The notes below the pieces were generated by a model. The model ran no database searches and was not told where the DNA came from. It saw nothing but the letters and a program-made list of their open reading frames with translations. From Chitinophagaceae bacterium (GTDB taxonomy: Bacteria > Bacteroidota > Bacteroidia > Chitinophagales > Chitinophagaceae), in NCBI GenBank assembly GCA_016787085.1, contig JAEUVJ010000009.1, positions 1-64,000 of the forward strand: 64,000 bases of DNA, in the 5' to 3' direction. Both the position numbers and the translations under genes were made by a program. Positions 1 to 8,060 of the stretch are shown here, in pieces (the stretch's first letter is position 1; each line of letters begins with the position of its first letter).

Positions 1-942
1 CCGGGCGCCGCCTTCCACCAATACACTCTGGAGTTTTAACTGGTACAAAGCATTGACGACCTGGTGCACCAAACTCACATCCTCCGTTACCTGGTAGTAT
101 ATCAGGTCGCCTTGTTCTTCATGTTTAACAGTATTAAAAACAATGGTCTTTACCTTCTTGTCGAACACATGCAGAAAAGACGGCAGGCGCAATGACATAT
201 CCACGACCAGTCTCACCGGTGAATGTCCCGGCCATAACCTTGTCGTCAGCTCCGGGTCATCGTGAAGTGCTGTATTGGTACCCACCAATATAGATGCTTC
301 TTCACTTCGCCATTTATGCACCAGCCGGTTGGTATATTCGTTAGTGATCAGCAATCGAGCCTCCCCAAACCCCTCCGAAGGAGGGGCTTTAGAGTCTTCA
401 ATTTTGAAAGCCTCTTTAAAATCTTCGGACGCTGCGATCCCCCCTTTGGGGGGTGGGGGGGCCATAAATCCATCTCCCGTTTGCGCCCATTTCAAAATGA
501 TATAAGGCCGGTGTGCTGTATGAAAAGTAAAGAACCGCTTGTTGAGTTCCCTGCATTCTTTTTCTAAAACACCTGACTCCACTTCAACACCTGCCGCTTT
601 TAGTTTTTCTATACCTTTCCCATTCACTTCTTTGAAAGGATCGCGGCATCCGATCACCACTCTGGGTATCTTATATTGAATGATAAGATCAGCACAGGGT
701 GGCGTTTTGCCAAAATGTGCACAGGGCTCCAGCGAAACATATAAAGTAGAATGGGCGATCCATTTTTCGAAACCATTATGCACCGCCTGTTTGATACAAT
801 TCACCTCGGCATGTGCCTGTCCGTATTTTTCATGATATCCTTCTCCTATGATGCGCCCCTCATGCACTAATACAGCACCTACCATCGGGTTCGGCGCCAC
901 ATTTCCTGCTGCCATTTCTGCCAGTTGCAGGCAGCGATACAT
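1..942 (-). CDS. ribD: Riboflavin biosynthesis protein RibD (deaminase/reductase), 3' end outside window
   Basis: I translated this frame by hand; it is open from position 942 to the window edge, so the C-terminal part of the reductase domain is missing. RibD carries out two steps of riboflavin synthesis: deamination of the pyrimidine and reduction of the ribose side chain. The zinc-deaminase motifs are clear: HAEVNC near residue 43 and PCAHFGKTPPCADL near residue 71. The reductase domain follows (WRSEEASILVGTNTAL, then DDPELTTRLW). Between the domains is an odd Pro/Gly-rich stretch of about 35 residues encoded by a palindromic repeat (358-465) that keeps the frame. Start: ATG at 942 is used, but an in-frame TTG at 963 would add MTIREQY, and homologues often have a few residues before the YM.RCL helix. 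The gene is divergent from prmC. Confidence 0.93.
   Translation of the reverse strand, partial: MYRCLQLAEMAAGNVAPNPMVGAVLVHEGRIIGEGYHEKYGQAHAEVNCIKQAVHNGFEKWIAHSTLYVSLEPCAHFGKTPPCADLIIQYKIPRVVIGCRDPFKEVNGKGIEKLKAAGVEVESGVLEKECRELNKRFFTFHTAHRPYIILKWAQTGDGFMAPPPPKGGIAASEDFKEAFKIEDSKAPPSEGFGEARLLITNEYTNRLVHKWRSEEASILVGTNTALHDDPELTTRLWPGHSPVRLVVDMSLRLPSFLHVFDKKVKTIVFNTVKHEEQGDLIYYQVTEDVSLVHQVVNALYQLKLQSVLVEGGAR
358..465. repeat. In-frame palindromic element inside ribD
   Basis: Two GC-rich hairpins face opposite ways about 50 bp apart: CCCCTCC-GAA-GGAGGGG (370-386) with a left tail GCCTCCCCAAA, and CCCCCC-TTT-GGGGGG (439-453) with a right tail TGGGGGGGCC. The whole unit therefore has inverted ends. 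It lies inside ribD and is translated without stop or frameshift as a Pro/Gly-rich linker. The same palindrome-plus-tail design recurs at 3619-3653. Confidence 0.8.
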
Positions 943-954
943 ATATTGTTCGCG

Positions 955-982
955 AATAGTCAATAGTAAATAGTGAACAAAG
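955..982. repeat. 7-bp tandem repeats (heptads) at ribD 5' end
   Basis: Successive 7-mers AATAGTC, AATAGTA, AATAGTG, AACAAAG. They sit in the ribD leader and overlap the possible upstream TTG start at 963, which is one reason to prefer ATG 942. Confidence 0.6.
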
Positions 983-989
983 GTCGTTG

Positions 990-997
990 CAAATATA
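990..997 (-). promoter_or_regulatory. -7 box for ribD
   Basis: On the minus strand this reads TATATTTG, a perfect match to the Bacteroidota TAnnTTTG -7 element. Transcription would start near 984, leaving a leader of about 40 nt. No convincing -33 element was seen. Confidence 0.5.
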
Positions 998-1014
998 CTT
1001 GATTGCCTATTGAC

Positions 1015-1049
1015 CATTCACTACTCACCATTCACCACTCACAACTCAC
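1015..1049. repeat. Five tandem heptads upstream of prmC
   Basis: CATTCAC, TACTCAC, CATTCAC, CACTCAC, AACTCAC in direct succession. On the other strand these are GTGAATG/GTGAGTG units, the same family found inside fmt, inside the rsmF-like gene and upstream of thyA. Confidence 0.75.
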
Positions 1050-1059
1050 CGCTTAATCG

Positions 1060-1067
1060 TAAGTTTG
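1060..1067 (+). promoter_or_regulatory. -7 box for prmC, probably leaderless
   Basis: TAAGTTTG matches TAnnTTTG and ends 5 nt before the prmC ATG. Transcription would begin at or next to the start codon, giving an almost leaderless mRNA. Confidence 0.6.
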
Positions 1068-1072
1068 CCGCT

Positions 1073-1924
1073 ATGACCATACTACAGGCCAGCATCCGGG
1101 TGACCAATGAACTAAAAAGCATTTACGAAGAAGGAGAAGCATCTGCCATCAGTGACTGGATAATTGAATATCTCACCGGTATCAAAAGAACGGACCGGTC
1201 GTTTCATAGAGAAAAATCACTCAGCCATGAGCAAGAGGCCCGGCTAGAAGAAATCACGCAGCGGTTAATGACCCATGAACCCATACAATACGTATTGAAT
1301 GAAGCCTGGTTCTGCGGCCTGAAATTCTATGTTGATAAAAATGTACTGATCCCGAGACCTGAAACCGAAGAACTGGTAGAATGGGTGATCGCCAATTGTA
1401 AATTTCCCGTTGACAAACTTTCTATCCTCGACATCGGTAGCGGCAGCGGATGTATCCCTATCGCCTTAAAAAGAAAACTACGTAAAGCAGAAGTACAGAG
1501 CTGCGACGTAAGCCCGGCAGCTTTGGATGTAGCCAAAGAAAATGCAGCCGCACTCGGCGTTGATGTCCATTTTTTTTTACTTGACTTTTTAAATGCCGGA
1601 CAAAGAAATACACTACCGTCTTTCGATATTATTATCAGCAACCCTCCTTATGTGCCTGAAAAAGATAAGGCACAAATGCAGCACAACGTACTGAACTTCG
1701 AACCGCATACTGCCCTGTTCGTGCCCGACAATGATGCACTGATTTTTTACAAAGCCATCGCTGAATTTGGTAAAACTCATCTCAGGGAAAACGGGACAAT
1801 TTATATGGAGATCCATGAAGGAGCCGGAGAAACTGTTTCGGGACTATTTATTTCAAATGGCTACCGGGTGGAATTGAAGAAAGATATGCAGGGAAAAGAA
1901 AGAATGATCCGTGCTTTTCATTAG
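1073..1924 (+). CDS. prmC: Release factor glutamine methyltransferase PrmC
   Basis: PrmC methylates the glutamine of the GGQ loop in peptide chain release factors 1 and 2, using S-adenosylmethionine. The 283-residue product has the usual N-terminal helical domain, a SAM-binding glycine loop (LDIGSGSGCIPIAL, about residue 121) and the diagnostic NPPY motif (IISNPPYVPEKD). An in-frame ATG at 1010 would add 21 residues, but these come from the heptad repeat, and the -7 box at 1060-1067 lies downstream of that ATG, so 1073 is chosen. The stop overlaps by 4 bp the stop of the convergent lipoprotein gene. Confidence 0.95.
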   Translation: MTILQASIRVTNELKSIYEEGEASAISDWIIEYLTGIKRTDRSFHREKSLSHEQEARLEEITQRLMTHEPIQYVLNEAWFCGLKFYVDKNVLIPRPETEELVEWVIANCKFPVDKLSILDIGSGSGCIPIALKRKLRKAEVQSCDVSPAALDVAKENAAALGVDVHFFLLDFLNAGQRNTLPSFDIIISNPPYVPEKDKAQMQHNVLNFEPHTALFVPDNDALIFYKAIAEFGKTHLRENGTIYMEIHEGAGETVSGLFISNGYRVELKKDMQGKERMIRAFH

Positions 1925-2328
1925 TCTATCCTTGTGTACTCTGTTTTATAAACGAAACCGGAAGAAGAGCTATAGGCCAGTATCATATTATTGCCAGCCA
2001 GTTTTTCAACTTTCAACACAATTGTATGCGTTGTTCCACCGTATTGGTTAGCTTCATAATTCAGTTCGAGCTTTCCTTTCCACCGGTCATATTTGTAAGT
2101 GCCTGAGCCGCCGGGTACATCCGTATATGCCCCGAACCGGGAATCGCTGTCAAAATGGTAAACTTCATGAAACCTCTCAACGGGGTACCAACCAAATTCT
2201 CCGTTTTGCAATTCGGTATAGACGGCTACATTCATCCAACGACCCCGGATACCGCTAAAGGCATCCTTTTTACATGAAGAGGAGAAAAATAAAAGAAAGA
2301 GGCAGTATGTCATTAACCTGCTTTTCAT
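1921..2328 (-). CDS. Putative lipoprotein, function unknown
   Basis: The 135-residue product begins MKSRLMTYCLFLLFFSSSC, a short hydrophobic signal ending in a lipobox-like FSSSC, so it is probably lipidated on cysteine 19 and placed in the envelope. The rest is rich in Tyr, Gly and Trp and looks like a small beta-barrel or lipocalin-like fold (inference). A longer reading frame starts at 2379, but the residues before the signal peptide are not signal-like. It lies just downstream of exbD on the same strand and may be co-transcribed. I do not recognise the family. Confidence 0.75.
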   Translation of the reverse strand: MKSRLMTYCLFLLFFSSSCKKDAFSGIRGRWMNVAVYTELQNGEFGWYPVERFHEVYHFDSDSRFGAYTDVPGGSGTYKYDRWKGKLELNYEANQYGGTTHTIVLKVEKLAGNNMILAYSSSSGFVYKTEYTRID

Positions 2329-2387
2329 ATGACCGGGACTTTGCAGGCTAAAAATAATGCCCCCGGCCTTTACCTGCAACAGGATAT

Positions 2388-2789
2388 CTACTTGACGGTT
2401 GCCACTACTTTGGCCCCGGACTTCTTCGATAAACGCATGATGCGAAAGACCTCACCATAATAGGATGCCGTATCTGCATTAATAACCACGGTGGGAGTAT
2501 CCAGCGGGGTTTTCCGGTACTTTTCTATTTCACGCATTAAGAGAGTATCTATCTGTACATGATCCACTTTGGTGGAGCCGATATAATAGTTCTGTTCTTT
2601 ATCTATTGACACCATGATATTCTGCTTGGCCTTGGTATCCTTGGTGCCTCGCGGCAAACCTACCTTCACCACATTCGGGTTGGCCAATGTAGCCACGATC
2701 AGAAAGAACATGAGCAGGATGAACAGGATATCGTTCAATGAATCTGTAAATACTTCCGAAGCTTCGTTATGTTTTTTCCTGAATTTCAT
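2388..2789 (-). CDS. exbD: ExbD/TolR-family biopolymer transport protein
   Basis: The 133-residue protein has a short cytoplasmic N-terminus, one membrane helix (about residues 20-36, DILFILLMFFLIVATL) and a periplasmic domain. The Asp at the start of the helix (LNDILF) is where the proton-carrying Asp of ExbD/TolR lies. With ExbB it forms an inner-membrane motor that uses proton flow to energise TonB-dependent outer-membrane transport. It follows exbB by 50 bp, so the two form an operon. No tonB gene is in the window. Confidence 0.9.
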   Translation of the reverse strand: MKFRKKHNEASEVFTDSLNDILFILLMFFLIVATLANPNVVKVGLPRGTKDTKAKQNIMVSIDKEQNYYIGSTKVDHVQIDTLLMREIEKYRKTPLDTPTVVINADTASYYGEVFRIMRLSKKSGAKVVATVK

Positions 2790-2839
2790 CAGTGATAATT
2801 AGTAGTTGTTAAATGGCATGAATATATTTTACACGCCGC

Positions 2840-3535
2840 TTAACGGGTGGGTTCCTGTAATACATCCAGGAAATCCGACGAAGCCGCTTCCATTTTGTTA
2901 GCGGTCTTGTCTATCTGTGTATTCAGGTAGCTGTAAGCCAGGTAAGCCCCTAGACCTATCACCAGGCCTGTAATAGAAGTGATCAGTTTGGTATAGATAC
3001 CACCGGCGATCGTTCCTACCTCAAATTCGTTGGAATTATTGATACGGGAGAACAGTTGCATCAACCCGACCAGCGTACCCACAAACCCAAAGATCGGCGC
3101 CGCTTTGGATATGACAGACAGGATACCGAGGTTCTTTTCAAGTTTGTACATTTCCAACTGCCCGACATTATCCATGCTTTTTTCTATACTGTCAATAGGC
3201 TTACCGATACGTTGTATGCCTTTGTCAATGATGCGGGCCACCGGGTTACTGGTATTCTTGGCAAAACTCCTGGCAGCGGTCACATTACCGCTTACGATAT
3301 GATCCCGGATAATGTTCATGAAATTACCGTCAATCTTAGTCGCATTCCGTATAGCAATGGACCTCTCGGCAAAAACATATACTGCCAGCAGCAGCATGAT
3401 ACCCAGCGGGATCATGATCCAGCCACCCATCGTTAATAGTTCAAAAAAACTGAGATGGCCGTCGCCGTTAGCATCCCCGGCCATTTGTTGTGTTGCCTTA
3501 GTTAGTGAATCTGCGATCTGTAAAAGGTCAAACAT
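2840..3535 (-). CDS. exbB: MotA/TolQ/ExbB-family proton channel protein
   Basis: The 231-residue protein has three membrane segments (about residues 38-56, 145-168, 183-206) and the conserved GFVGTLVGLMQLF and GGIYTKLITSITGL regions of the ExbB/TolQ family. It is the channel partner of ExbD. The periplasmic N-terminus, residues 21-32, reads DANGDGHLSFFE, which matches a full 12-residue EF-hand calcium loop (Asp1, Asn3, Asp5, Gly6, Leu8, Glu12). Such a loop is not part of classical ExbB. Confidence 0.92.
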   Translation of the reverse strand: MFDLLQIADSLTKATQQMAGDANGDGHLSFFELLTMGGWIMIPLGIMLLLAVYVFAERSIAIRNATKIDGNFMNIIRDHIVSGNVTAARSFAKNTSNPVARIIDKGIQRIGKPIDSIEKSMDNVGQLEMYKLEKNLGILSVISKAAPIFGFVGTLVGLMQLFSRINNSNEFEVGTIAGGIYTKLITSITGLVIGLGAYLAYSYLNTQIDKTANKMEAASSDFLDVLQEPTR

Positions 3536-3618
3536 AGAGTATTCTTCTTTAGGTGCGTAAATGTAAGGTATGGTGTTTAATTGCTCCTGTGATTATTATC
3601 AACAACCCTGAATAACGG

Positions 3619-3653
3619 CCTCACCCCAGCCCTCTCCAATAGAGAGGGAGCCA
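3619..3653 (-). repeat. GC-rich palindrome with tail
   Basis: CCCTCTC-CAATA-GAGAGGG (3631-3649), with the tail GGCCTCACCCC on its left. Read on the minus strand it is palindrome then TGGGGTGAGGCC, the same layout as each half of the ribD element. Confidence 0.7.
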
Positions 3654-3717
3654 GATCCCGAAAGTCGCTACTTTCTATTATAACTTGTATAGTCCATAAT
3701 TTCAAGACCATTGAACG

Positions 3718-3747
3718 AAAAAAATAATGCCACGTTGTACGTGGCAT
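3718..3747 (-). terminator. Rho-independent terminator for the SPFH gene
   Basis: A perfect 9-bp stem ATGCCACGT / ACGTGGCAT with a 3-nt loop (3727-3747). On the minus strand it is followed by TATTTTTTT. It lies about 110 bp after the stop of the SPFH gene and before exbB. Confidence 0.75.
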
Positions 3748-3859
3748 ATAAGTTTTGGAGTTCTTTAACAAGACCGGGTGGCAGTTAATCAGTTGACTGG
3801 TTAATTGGTCAGGAAAAATGCCGGGCATCGCCGGATTAACTAATTAACCATTTACCTGA

Positions 3860-4804
3860 TCAACTCTTCGAAGTACCCGCCTGTTTGATCATGAGTGCCT
3901 GTATCTGCTTCATGGTACCTTCCATGCCATCCGGGCTGCCATCCAGGAAGATCACATTCCCTTTACCATACTCCGCGAAATTCTTCACAGCTTCCGTCCA
4001 CATGCTGAAAAGAATAACATTGGTATCCAGGTTGGCCTGTTTCATTTGTTCGGCCGCTTCTGACATACCTTTTGCCACTTCCTGGCGGAAAAGTGCCACA
4101 CCCTGGCCGCGAAGCCGGGCTGCTTCCTTCTCTGCTTCAGCGGCGATCTTGGTGGCGTTACCATCAGCCTCCGCAGACTTTGTTTTTGTGATCAGCAAAG
4201 CTTGCCCTTCATTTTCTGCGGCAGCTTTCAGGTTATTACTGGCCACCACTTTGCTCATCGAGTCAAGAATCATTTTATCAAAGGTGATATCGTTGATCTG
4301 CAAGTCCTGCAGATGGTAACCCCATTCTTCCAGGCTATGGTCAACTTCCACTTTTACATACTGAACGATCTCGCGGCGCAGGCCCAGCACTTCCGCCTGC
4401 TTCTTGGTGGCAACAAAGGAGCGGATATTTCCTTCAATAGTTCTGATCAGGGCCTGCATCAGGTCCCGGTCAGCAATGAATTTAAAAGCCACTTTCTTGA
4501 TCGTTTCTTCATCTGAATTCTGAACTGAATAGAGAAGCATGCTTTTAAAATACACATTGGCCTGATCCTGTGTTACCGCCTGGAATTCCAGCTCCACGGA
4601 ACGGTTCTGAATAGACACTCTCTTAGCCACGGTTTCCAGTATCGGGATCTTCATATTCAAACCGGGCCGGACGATCCTCCTATACTTACCAAACATGGTG
4701 ATGACACCCATATATCCCTGGTTGATGGTAAAAAAAGAACCAAATAAAATGATAAGCGCCACCAATGCCCACCAATAAGACTGAAGAAGCTGAGGGAAGT
4801 CCAT
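3860..4804 (-). CDS. SPFH/band 7 domain membrane protein (stomatin/prohibitin-like)
   Basis: The 314-residue protein has one N-terminal membrane helix (about residues 10-28), then an SPFH domain (about 30-190: GYMGVITMFGKYRRIVRPGL, later DITFDKMILDSMSKVVASNN) and an Ala/Glu-rich helical coiled coil (about 200-265) with the AEKEAARLRGQG signature of slipin/HflK-like proteins. SPFH proteins form large ring or cage assemblies on the membrane and often modulate proteases or membrane domains. No NfeD-type or protease partner is adjacent, so its specific role is not indicated. Confidence 0.88.
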   Translation of the reverse strand: MDFPQLLQSYWWALVALIILFGSFFTINQGYMGVITMFGKYRRIVRPGLNMKIPILETVAKRVSIQNRSVELEFQAVTQDQANVYFKSMLLYSVQNSDEETIKKVAFKFIADRDLMQALIRTIEGNIRSFVATKKQAEVLGLRREIVQYVKVEVDHSLEEWGYHLQDLQINDITFDKMILDSMSKVVASNNLKAAAENEGQALLITKTKSAEADGNATKIAAEAEKEAARLRGQGVALFRQEVAKGMSEAAEQMKQANLDTNVILFSMWTEAVKNFAEYGKGNVIFLDGSPDGMEGTMKQIQALMIKQAGTSKS

Positions 4805-4896
4805 AAAAAAATTTTAAATGTAGAAATGATATAAATAAAGATCAGATATTAAGAATAAATAAAGGTAGGCTAACAGGAAGTGATACGGAAATGATT

Positions 4897-6030
4897 TTAT
4901 TCAGCAGCATATACAAATAACTCTACCCGGCGGTTTCGTTGCCGTCCGGATGCAGTTGTATTAGTGGTGACAGGTCTTTTATCAGCCCACCCTCTTGTAA
5001 TGAAGGTCAGCTTTGATAAACCCGGTTCCAGCTTAATAATATCCCTGATCGCCCTTGCTCTTTCGGCAGATAGTTTTTCGTTGGCCGAAAGAGTCCCGGT
5101 ATTATCCGTATGCCCTTCCACCACAATAGAATCTATTTTTTTACCAGCAAGCTTGCCAAAAAAGTCTTCCAGCACTTTATAGCTGCCACTTTGCAATGCC
5201 GCCTTACCACTGGCAAATAACATATCCGGCAATACCAATGTATCTATTAGCAGCATTTTCATCGGCGGGATCACTACCATGGGCGGGTCGTCATTATTCT
5301 GCCTGATCTTTTGCCTCAGGAACTCATGTCTTTCATCCTGTTCATAAATAGCTTGCTGATTAACTTGCGCCTCACTGCACAACCGCTCATGATCATCAAG
5401 CGGGGTAAGCGAAATACTATCCATAAAAACAAAAAAGTGGCCCCCTGCAGCATTGGACTTCTCCCCTCTTATATCCCTGCGGCAAAAATTAGCGATGGTC
5501 AAAAATGATTCCCGTCCTGTTGCCAGGTAATCTATAGCTACTTTTTGCCAGATACTATCCGCAGTAAATACACCCACCGCCGGCCGGATGAACATAGTGG
5601 GAATAAGGTTTTGCAGTTTCTTCTTACTTAACAAAAAATCAAAGGAACTGAAGATGATACCCATACTATCCAGAACAGGATAAGGCGAGCGAACATAGAA
5701 CTCCAGCCGGTAACGATTGTCTTTGCGCAGGCCGCAAACCAAACGTGAGCGGTAAAATGTCCTTTGATAGATCTTGGTAGTATGCCCGATCTCAATCGCC
5801 AGGTAACGTTTGCCATGGTAAGCACTGCTGCTGTCGTTCATATAGGTGCTGAAACCATCCTTGTTCGTCACCCATGCTTCAGGCGAACAGTTCACTTTAT
5901 ACTCTGTGCAAATATTCTCTTCTTCGAAATCTCCGTTTGCCAGTAAGGTTTGCGAAAAAGATGTTGCTGAAGTTAACAGCATCAAAGAGAGGAATATGAC
6001 CTTTTTCAGCTTCCCGGCAAACTGGCGCAT
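4897..6030 (-). CDS. Secreted protein with C-terminal OmpA/MotB peptidoglycan-binding domain
   Basis: The product (about 377 residues from ATG 6030; an in-frame TTG at 6036 is less likely) has a Sec signal peptide ending TSFSQ. A large N-terminal region starts LLANGDFEEENIC and resembles the carbohydrate-binding or jelly-roll modules seen before OmpA domains in Bacteroidota. The OmpA-like domain covers about residues 260-377 (FASGKAAL, VEGHTDNTG, LSAERARAIRD, NRRVELFV), keeping the Asp and Arg that bind diaminopimelate in peptidoglycan. It likely tethers the outer envelope to the cell wall. It lies 7 bp after pepT and is probably co-transcribed. Confidence 0.85.
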   Translation of the reverse strand: MRQFAGKLKKVIFLSLMLLTSATSFSQTLLANGDFEEENICTEYKVNCSPEAWVTNKDGFSTYMNDSSSAYHGKRYLAIEIGHTTKIYQRTFYRSRLVCGLRKDNRYRLEFYVRSPYPVLDSMGIIFSSFDFLLSKKKLQNLIPTMFIRPAVGVFTADSIWQKVAIDYLATGRESFLTIANFCRRDIRGEKSNAAGGHFFVFMDSISLTPLDDHERLCSEAQVNQQAIYEQDERHEFLRQKIRQNNDDPPMVVIPPMKMLLIDTLVLPDMLFASGKAALQSGSYKVLEDFFGKLAGKKIDSIVVEGHTDNTGTLSANEKLSAERARAIRDIIKLEPGLSKLTFITRGWADKRPVTTNTTASGRQRNRRVELFVYAAE

Positions 6031-6037
6031 CAGCAAA

Positions 6038-7285
6038 TTAACTTCTTTCTTCCCATATCTGCACCAGGTGCACCATGGTTTCGACTGCTTTATTCATATC
6101 CTGTACACTGATGAATTCCAATTTAGAATGGATGGCCTGCTCCCCGGCAAATAAATTCGGACAGGGTAATCCCATAAAAGACAAACGGCTGCCATCGGTA
6201 CCACCACGGATACTTTCCATTTTCAGTTCCAGCCCGGCCCGGCCAATAGCTTCTTTTGCATATTCAACCACCTGCGGATGCAGGTCAAGCACTTCTTTCA
6301 TATTACGATATTGTTCCGTTACATGAAATTCAAACGTCACCTTCGGATATATTCTCACCGTTTCCGCTACCATGGTACGCAGGAAATCCTCTTTCTTTTT
6401 TAACCCGGGTGTCTCAAAATCACGGATGATAAAATCTATGGTGCATTTCTCAGCCATACCTTCTATCCGCACCGGGTGAATGAAGCCCCGTCTTCCTTCT
6501 GTTGATTCGGGCGATAAACGATCTTTAGGCAATGCATCTAAAATGTGCCCGGCAATCTTCATCGCATTGATCATTTTACCTTTTGCATAACCGGGATGGG
6601 CGATCACACCATGTATCACTACCTGCACACCATCAGCGCTGAATGTCTCATCCTCCAGCGATCCGGCATCGCCTCCGTCCAGTGTATAACCAAAATCTGC
6701 TCCTAACTTTTGCAGGTCCACCTTTACAGTTCCTTTTCCTACTTCTTCATCAGGCGTGAACAGTAGCTTTATGGTGCCGTGCTTTACCTGACTGTTAGTC
6801 ATTAAAAAATTAGCCAGGTCCATGATCTCTGCTACTCCCGCCTTATCATCCGAACCTAATAATGTCGTTCCTGATGCTGTAATGATATCATGCCCTATCA
6901 GCTTTTGCAGGTAGGGGTACTCACTTATCTTCAAAACCTGCGTGGTATCATCCGGCAATACGATATCCTGTCCCTGGTAGTTCTTATGAACAATAGGTTT
7001 TACTCCTGTGCCGCTGCAATCCGGCGCCGTATCCACATGCGCACAAAAGCAAATGACAGGCACATGCTTATCCGTATTGGATGGAATGGTAGCATAGACG
7101 TAACCATGCTCATCCATGTGTGCATCGGTAATACCGATGCTCTTCAGTTCATCCGCCAATAATTTACTGAGCTCTTTCTGTTTCGCTGTTGTTGGCTGTA
7201 AAGAAGAAAGCGGATCACTTTGCGTATCTATCTGCACATATCTTACAAACCGTTGGGCGGCTGTAAAAGTGTAATTTTCAAACAT
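6038..7285 (-). CDS. pepT: Peptidase T (tripeptide aminopeptidase)
   Basis: This M20-family dizinc peptidase removes the N-terminal residue from tripeptides in the cytoplasm. The 415-residue product matches the family's usual length of about 410. Visible motifs: CAHVDTAPD (first zinc His and catalytic Asp), LLGSDDKAGVAE (bridging Asp), TPDEEVGKG (catalytic Glu and zinc Glu), TLDGGDAG and GGTDGSRLSFMG near the C-terminus, with a final zinc His in AIHSKLEF. ATG 7285 is chosen over an in-frame GTG at 7291. A -7 box lies at 7305-7312. Confidence 0.96.
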   Translation of the reverse strand: MFENYTFTAAQRFVRYVQIDTQSDPLSSLQPTTAKQKELSKLLADELKSIGITDAHMDEHGYVYATIPSNTDKHVPVICFCAHVDTAPDCSGTGVKPIVHKNYQGQDIVLPDDTTQVLKISEYPYLQKLIGHDIITASGTTLLGSDDKAGVAEIMDLANFLMTNSQVKHGTIKLLFTPDEEVGKGTVKVDLQKLGADFGYTLDGGDAGSLEDETFSADGVQVVIHGVIAHPGYAKGKMINAMKIAGHILDALPKDRLSPESTEGRRGFIHPVRIEGMAEKCTIDFIIRDFETPGLKKKEDFLRTMVAETVRIYPKVTFEFHVTEQYRNMKEVLDLHPQVVEYAKEAIGRAGLELKMESIRGGTDGSRLSFMGLPCPNLFAGEQAIHSKLEFISVQDMNKAVETMVHLVQIWEERS

Positions 7286-7304
7286 ACTCACCTATTTGGG
7301 GCGT

Positions 7305-7312
7305 CGAATATA
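7305..7312 (-). promoter_or_regulatory. -7 box for pepT
   Basis: Minus-strand TATATTCG differs from TAnnTTTG at one base and lies 19 nt before the ATG. Transcription would start about 14 nt upstream of the gene. Confidence 0.45.
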
Positions 7313-7344
7313 CAACATAATGCACACCGGTGCAATGACAGGGC

Positions 7345-7375
7345 TTGCAAAAAACCGGGAATGTTCCTACCTTTT
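7345..7375 (+). promoter_or_regulatory. -33/-7 promoter for the 7400 gene
   Basis: TTG at 7345-7347, a 20-nt spacer, then TACCTTTT at 7368-7375. This is the best two-part match to the Bacteroidota promoter layout in the window. It is divergent from the pepT promoter. Confidence 0.5.
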
Positions 7376-7399
7376 ATCCTGAACCAAAACCAACATAAC

Positions 7400-7951
7400 A
7401 TGAAAAAATGGTTAATTGGCTCCCTTGTCGGAGCGATTCTTGTCTTTCTATGGCATTTTCTTTCCTGGACAACGCTTGGTGTACATGATGCCGAAGCCAA
7501 ATACACACCGGCGCAGGACAGCATTATCAGTTATCTTTCTTCGATCATCAAAGAAGAAGGTGTTTACATGTTACCAACAGTGCCTCCCGGCTCATCTATG
7601 GATGCAGGCGAAGCATTGGGTAAAAAAATGGATGGAAAACCCTGGGCTACTATCATGTACAAAAATGCTTACAATCATGATATGATACGACCCATGATAA
7701 GAAGTTTCCTCGTTGATCTCTTCCTCGTGTTTACACTTATCTATATCCTTACCAGGGGAGGGACGCCAAGATCCATACGTGTCGTCGCAGGATCGGTGGC
7801 TACCGGGTTATTTTGCTTTTTGGCCGGGCCTTATACAGCTCATATCTGGTTCCAGGTTCCGATGGAAGCGATCACCGGACATTTGATTGATTCACTGGTC
7901 GCCTGGGGGTTAGTAGGAATATGGCTGGGATGGTGGCTGAACAGGAAATAA
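7400..7951 (+). CDS. Hypothetical membrane protein
   Basis: The 183-residue product starts MKKWLIGSLVGAILVFLWHF, a membrane helix or uncleaved signal. A polar loop follows (about 30-95, with LPTVPPGSSMDAGEALGKKM), then three more hydrophobic segments (about 103-123, 130-150, 160-180). The frame is open upstream to 7220, but that part overlaps the pepT start antisense and the promoter, so ATG 7400 is used. I do not recognise a characterised family. Confidence 0.8.
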   Translation: MKKWLIGSLVGAILVFLWHFLSWTTLGVHDAEAKYTPAQDSIISYLSSIIKEEGVYMLPTVPPGSSMDAGEALGKKMDGKPWATIMYKNAYNHDMIRPMIRSFLVDLFLVFTLIYILTRGGTPRSIRVVAGSVATGLFCFLAGPYTAHIWFQVPMEAITGHLIDSLVAWGLVGIWLGWWLNRK

Positions 7952-7952
7952 T

Positions 7953-7994
7953 CAATAAACAATGGACAATTAGCAATAGACAAATGACAAACAG
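7953..7994. repeat. Six tandem heptads, left arm of an inverted structure
   Basis: CAATAAA, CAATGGA, CAATTAG, CAATAGA, CAAATGA, CAAACAG directly after the stop of the 7400 gene. The right arm at 8061-8095 is the reverse complement of a closely similar array. Confidence 0.75.
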
Positions 7995-8016
7995 CTAAAC
8001 TATTGCTCTGTCCCAT

Positions 8017-8060
8017 AAAAAAAAGTCCATCAAGTTTATACAATCAAACTTGATGGGCTT
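8017..8060. terminator. Bidirectional terminator hairpin
   Basis: An 11-bp perfect stem CCATCAAGTTT / AAACTTGATGG (8027-8037 and 8046-8056) with an 8-nt loop. There are eight A residues on its left (a U-run for the minus-strand FKBP transcript) and CTTTTG on its right for the plus-strand transcript. It sits between two convergent genes. Confidence 0.8.

Larger units (their letters stand above)
3536..3859. other. Non-coding spacer with a palindrome, a terminator and AT-rich repeats
   Basis: An 83-codon open frame on the minus strand (3577-3828) covers much of this spacer but has no recognisable protein content, and it runs through a GC-rich palindrome (3619-3653) and a terminator (3718-3747). 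The part at about 3780-3860 has 7-8 bp periodic AT-rich repeats (GTTAATT-like). I see no gene here. Confidence 0.7.

Noticed and set aside
358..465. Possible frameshift or disruption of ribD by the repeat
   Set aside because: Manual translation shows the frame stays open and both flanks match RibD, so the gene is not broken.
262..567. Open frames on the plus strand over ribD
   Set aside because: They are antisense to a clear RibD reading frame and run through the palindromic element; no protein-like features.
3577..3828. 83-codon frame between exbB and the SPFH gene
   Set aside because: It covers a palindrome and a terminator and has no recognisable protein content.
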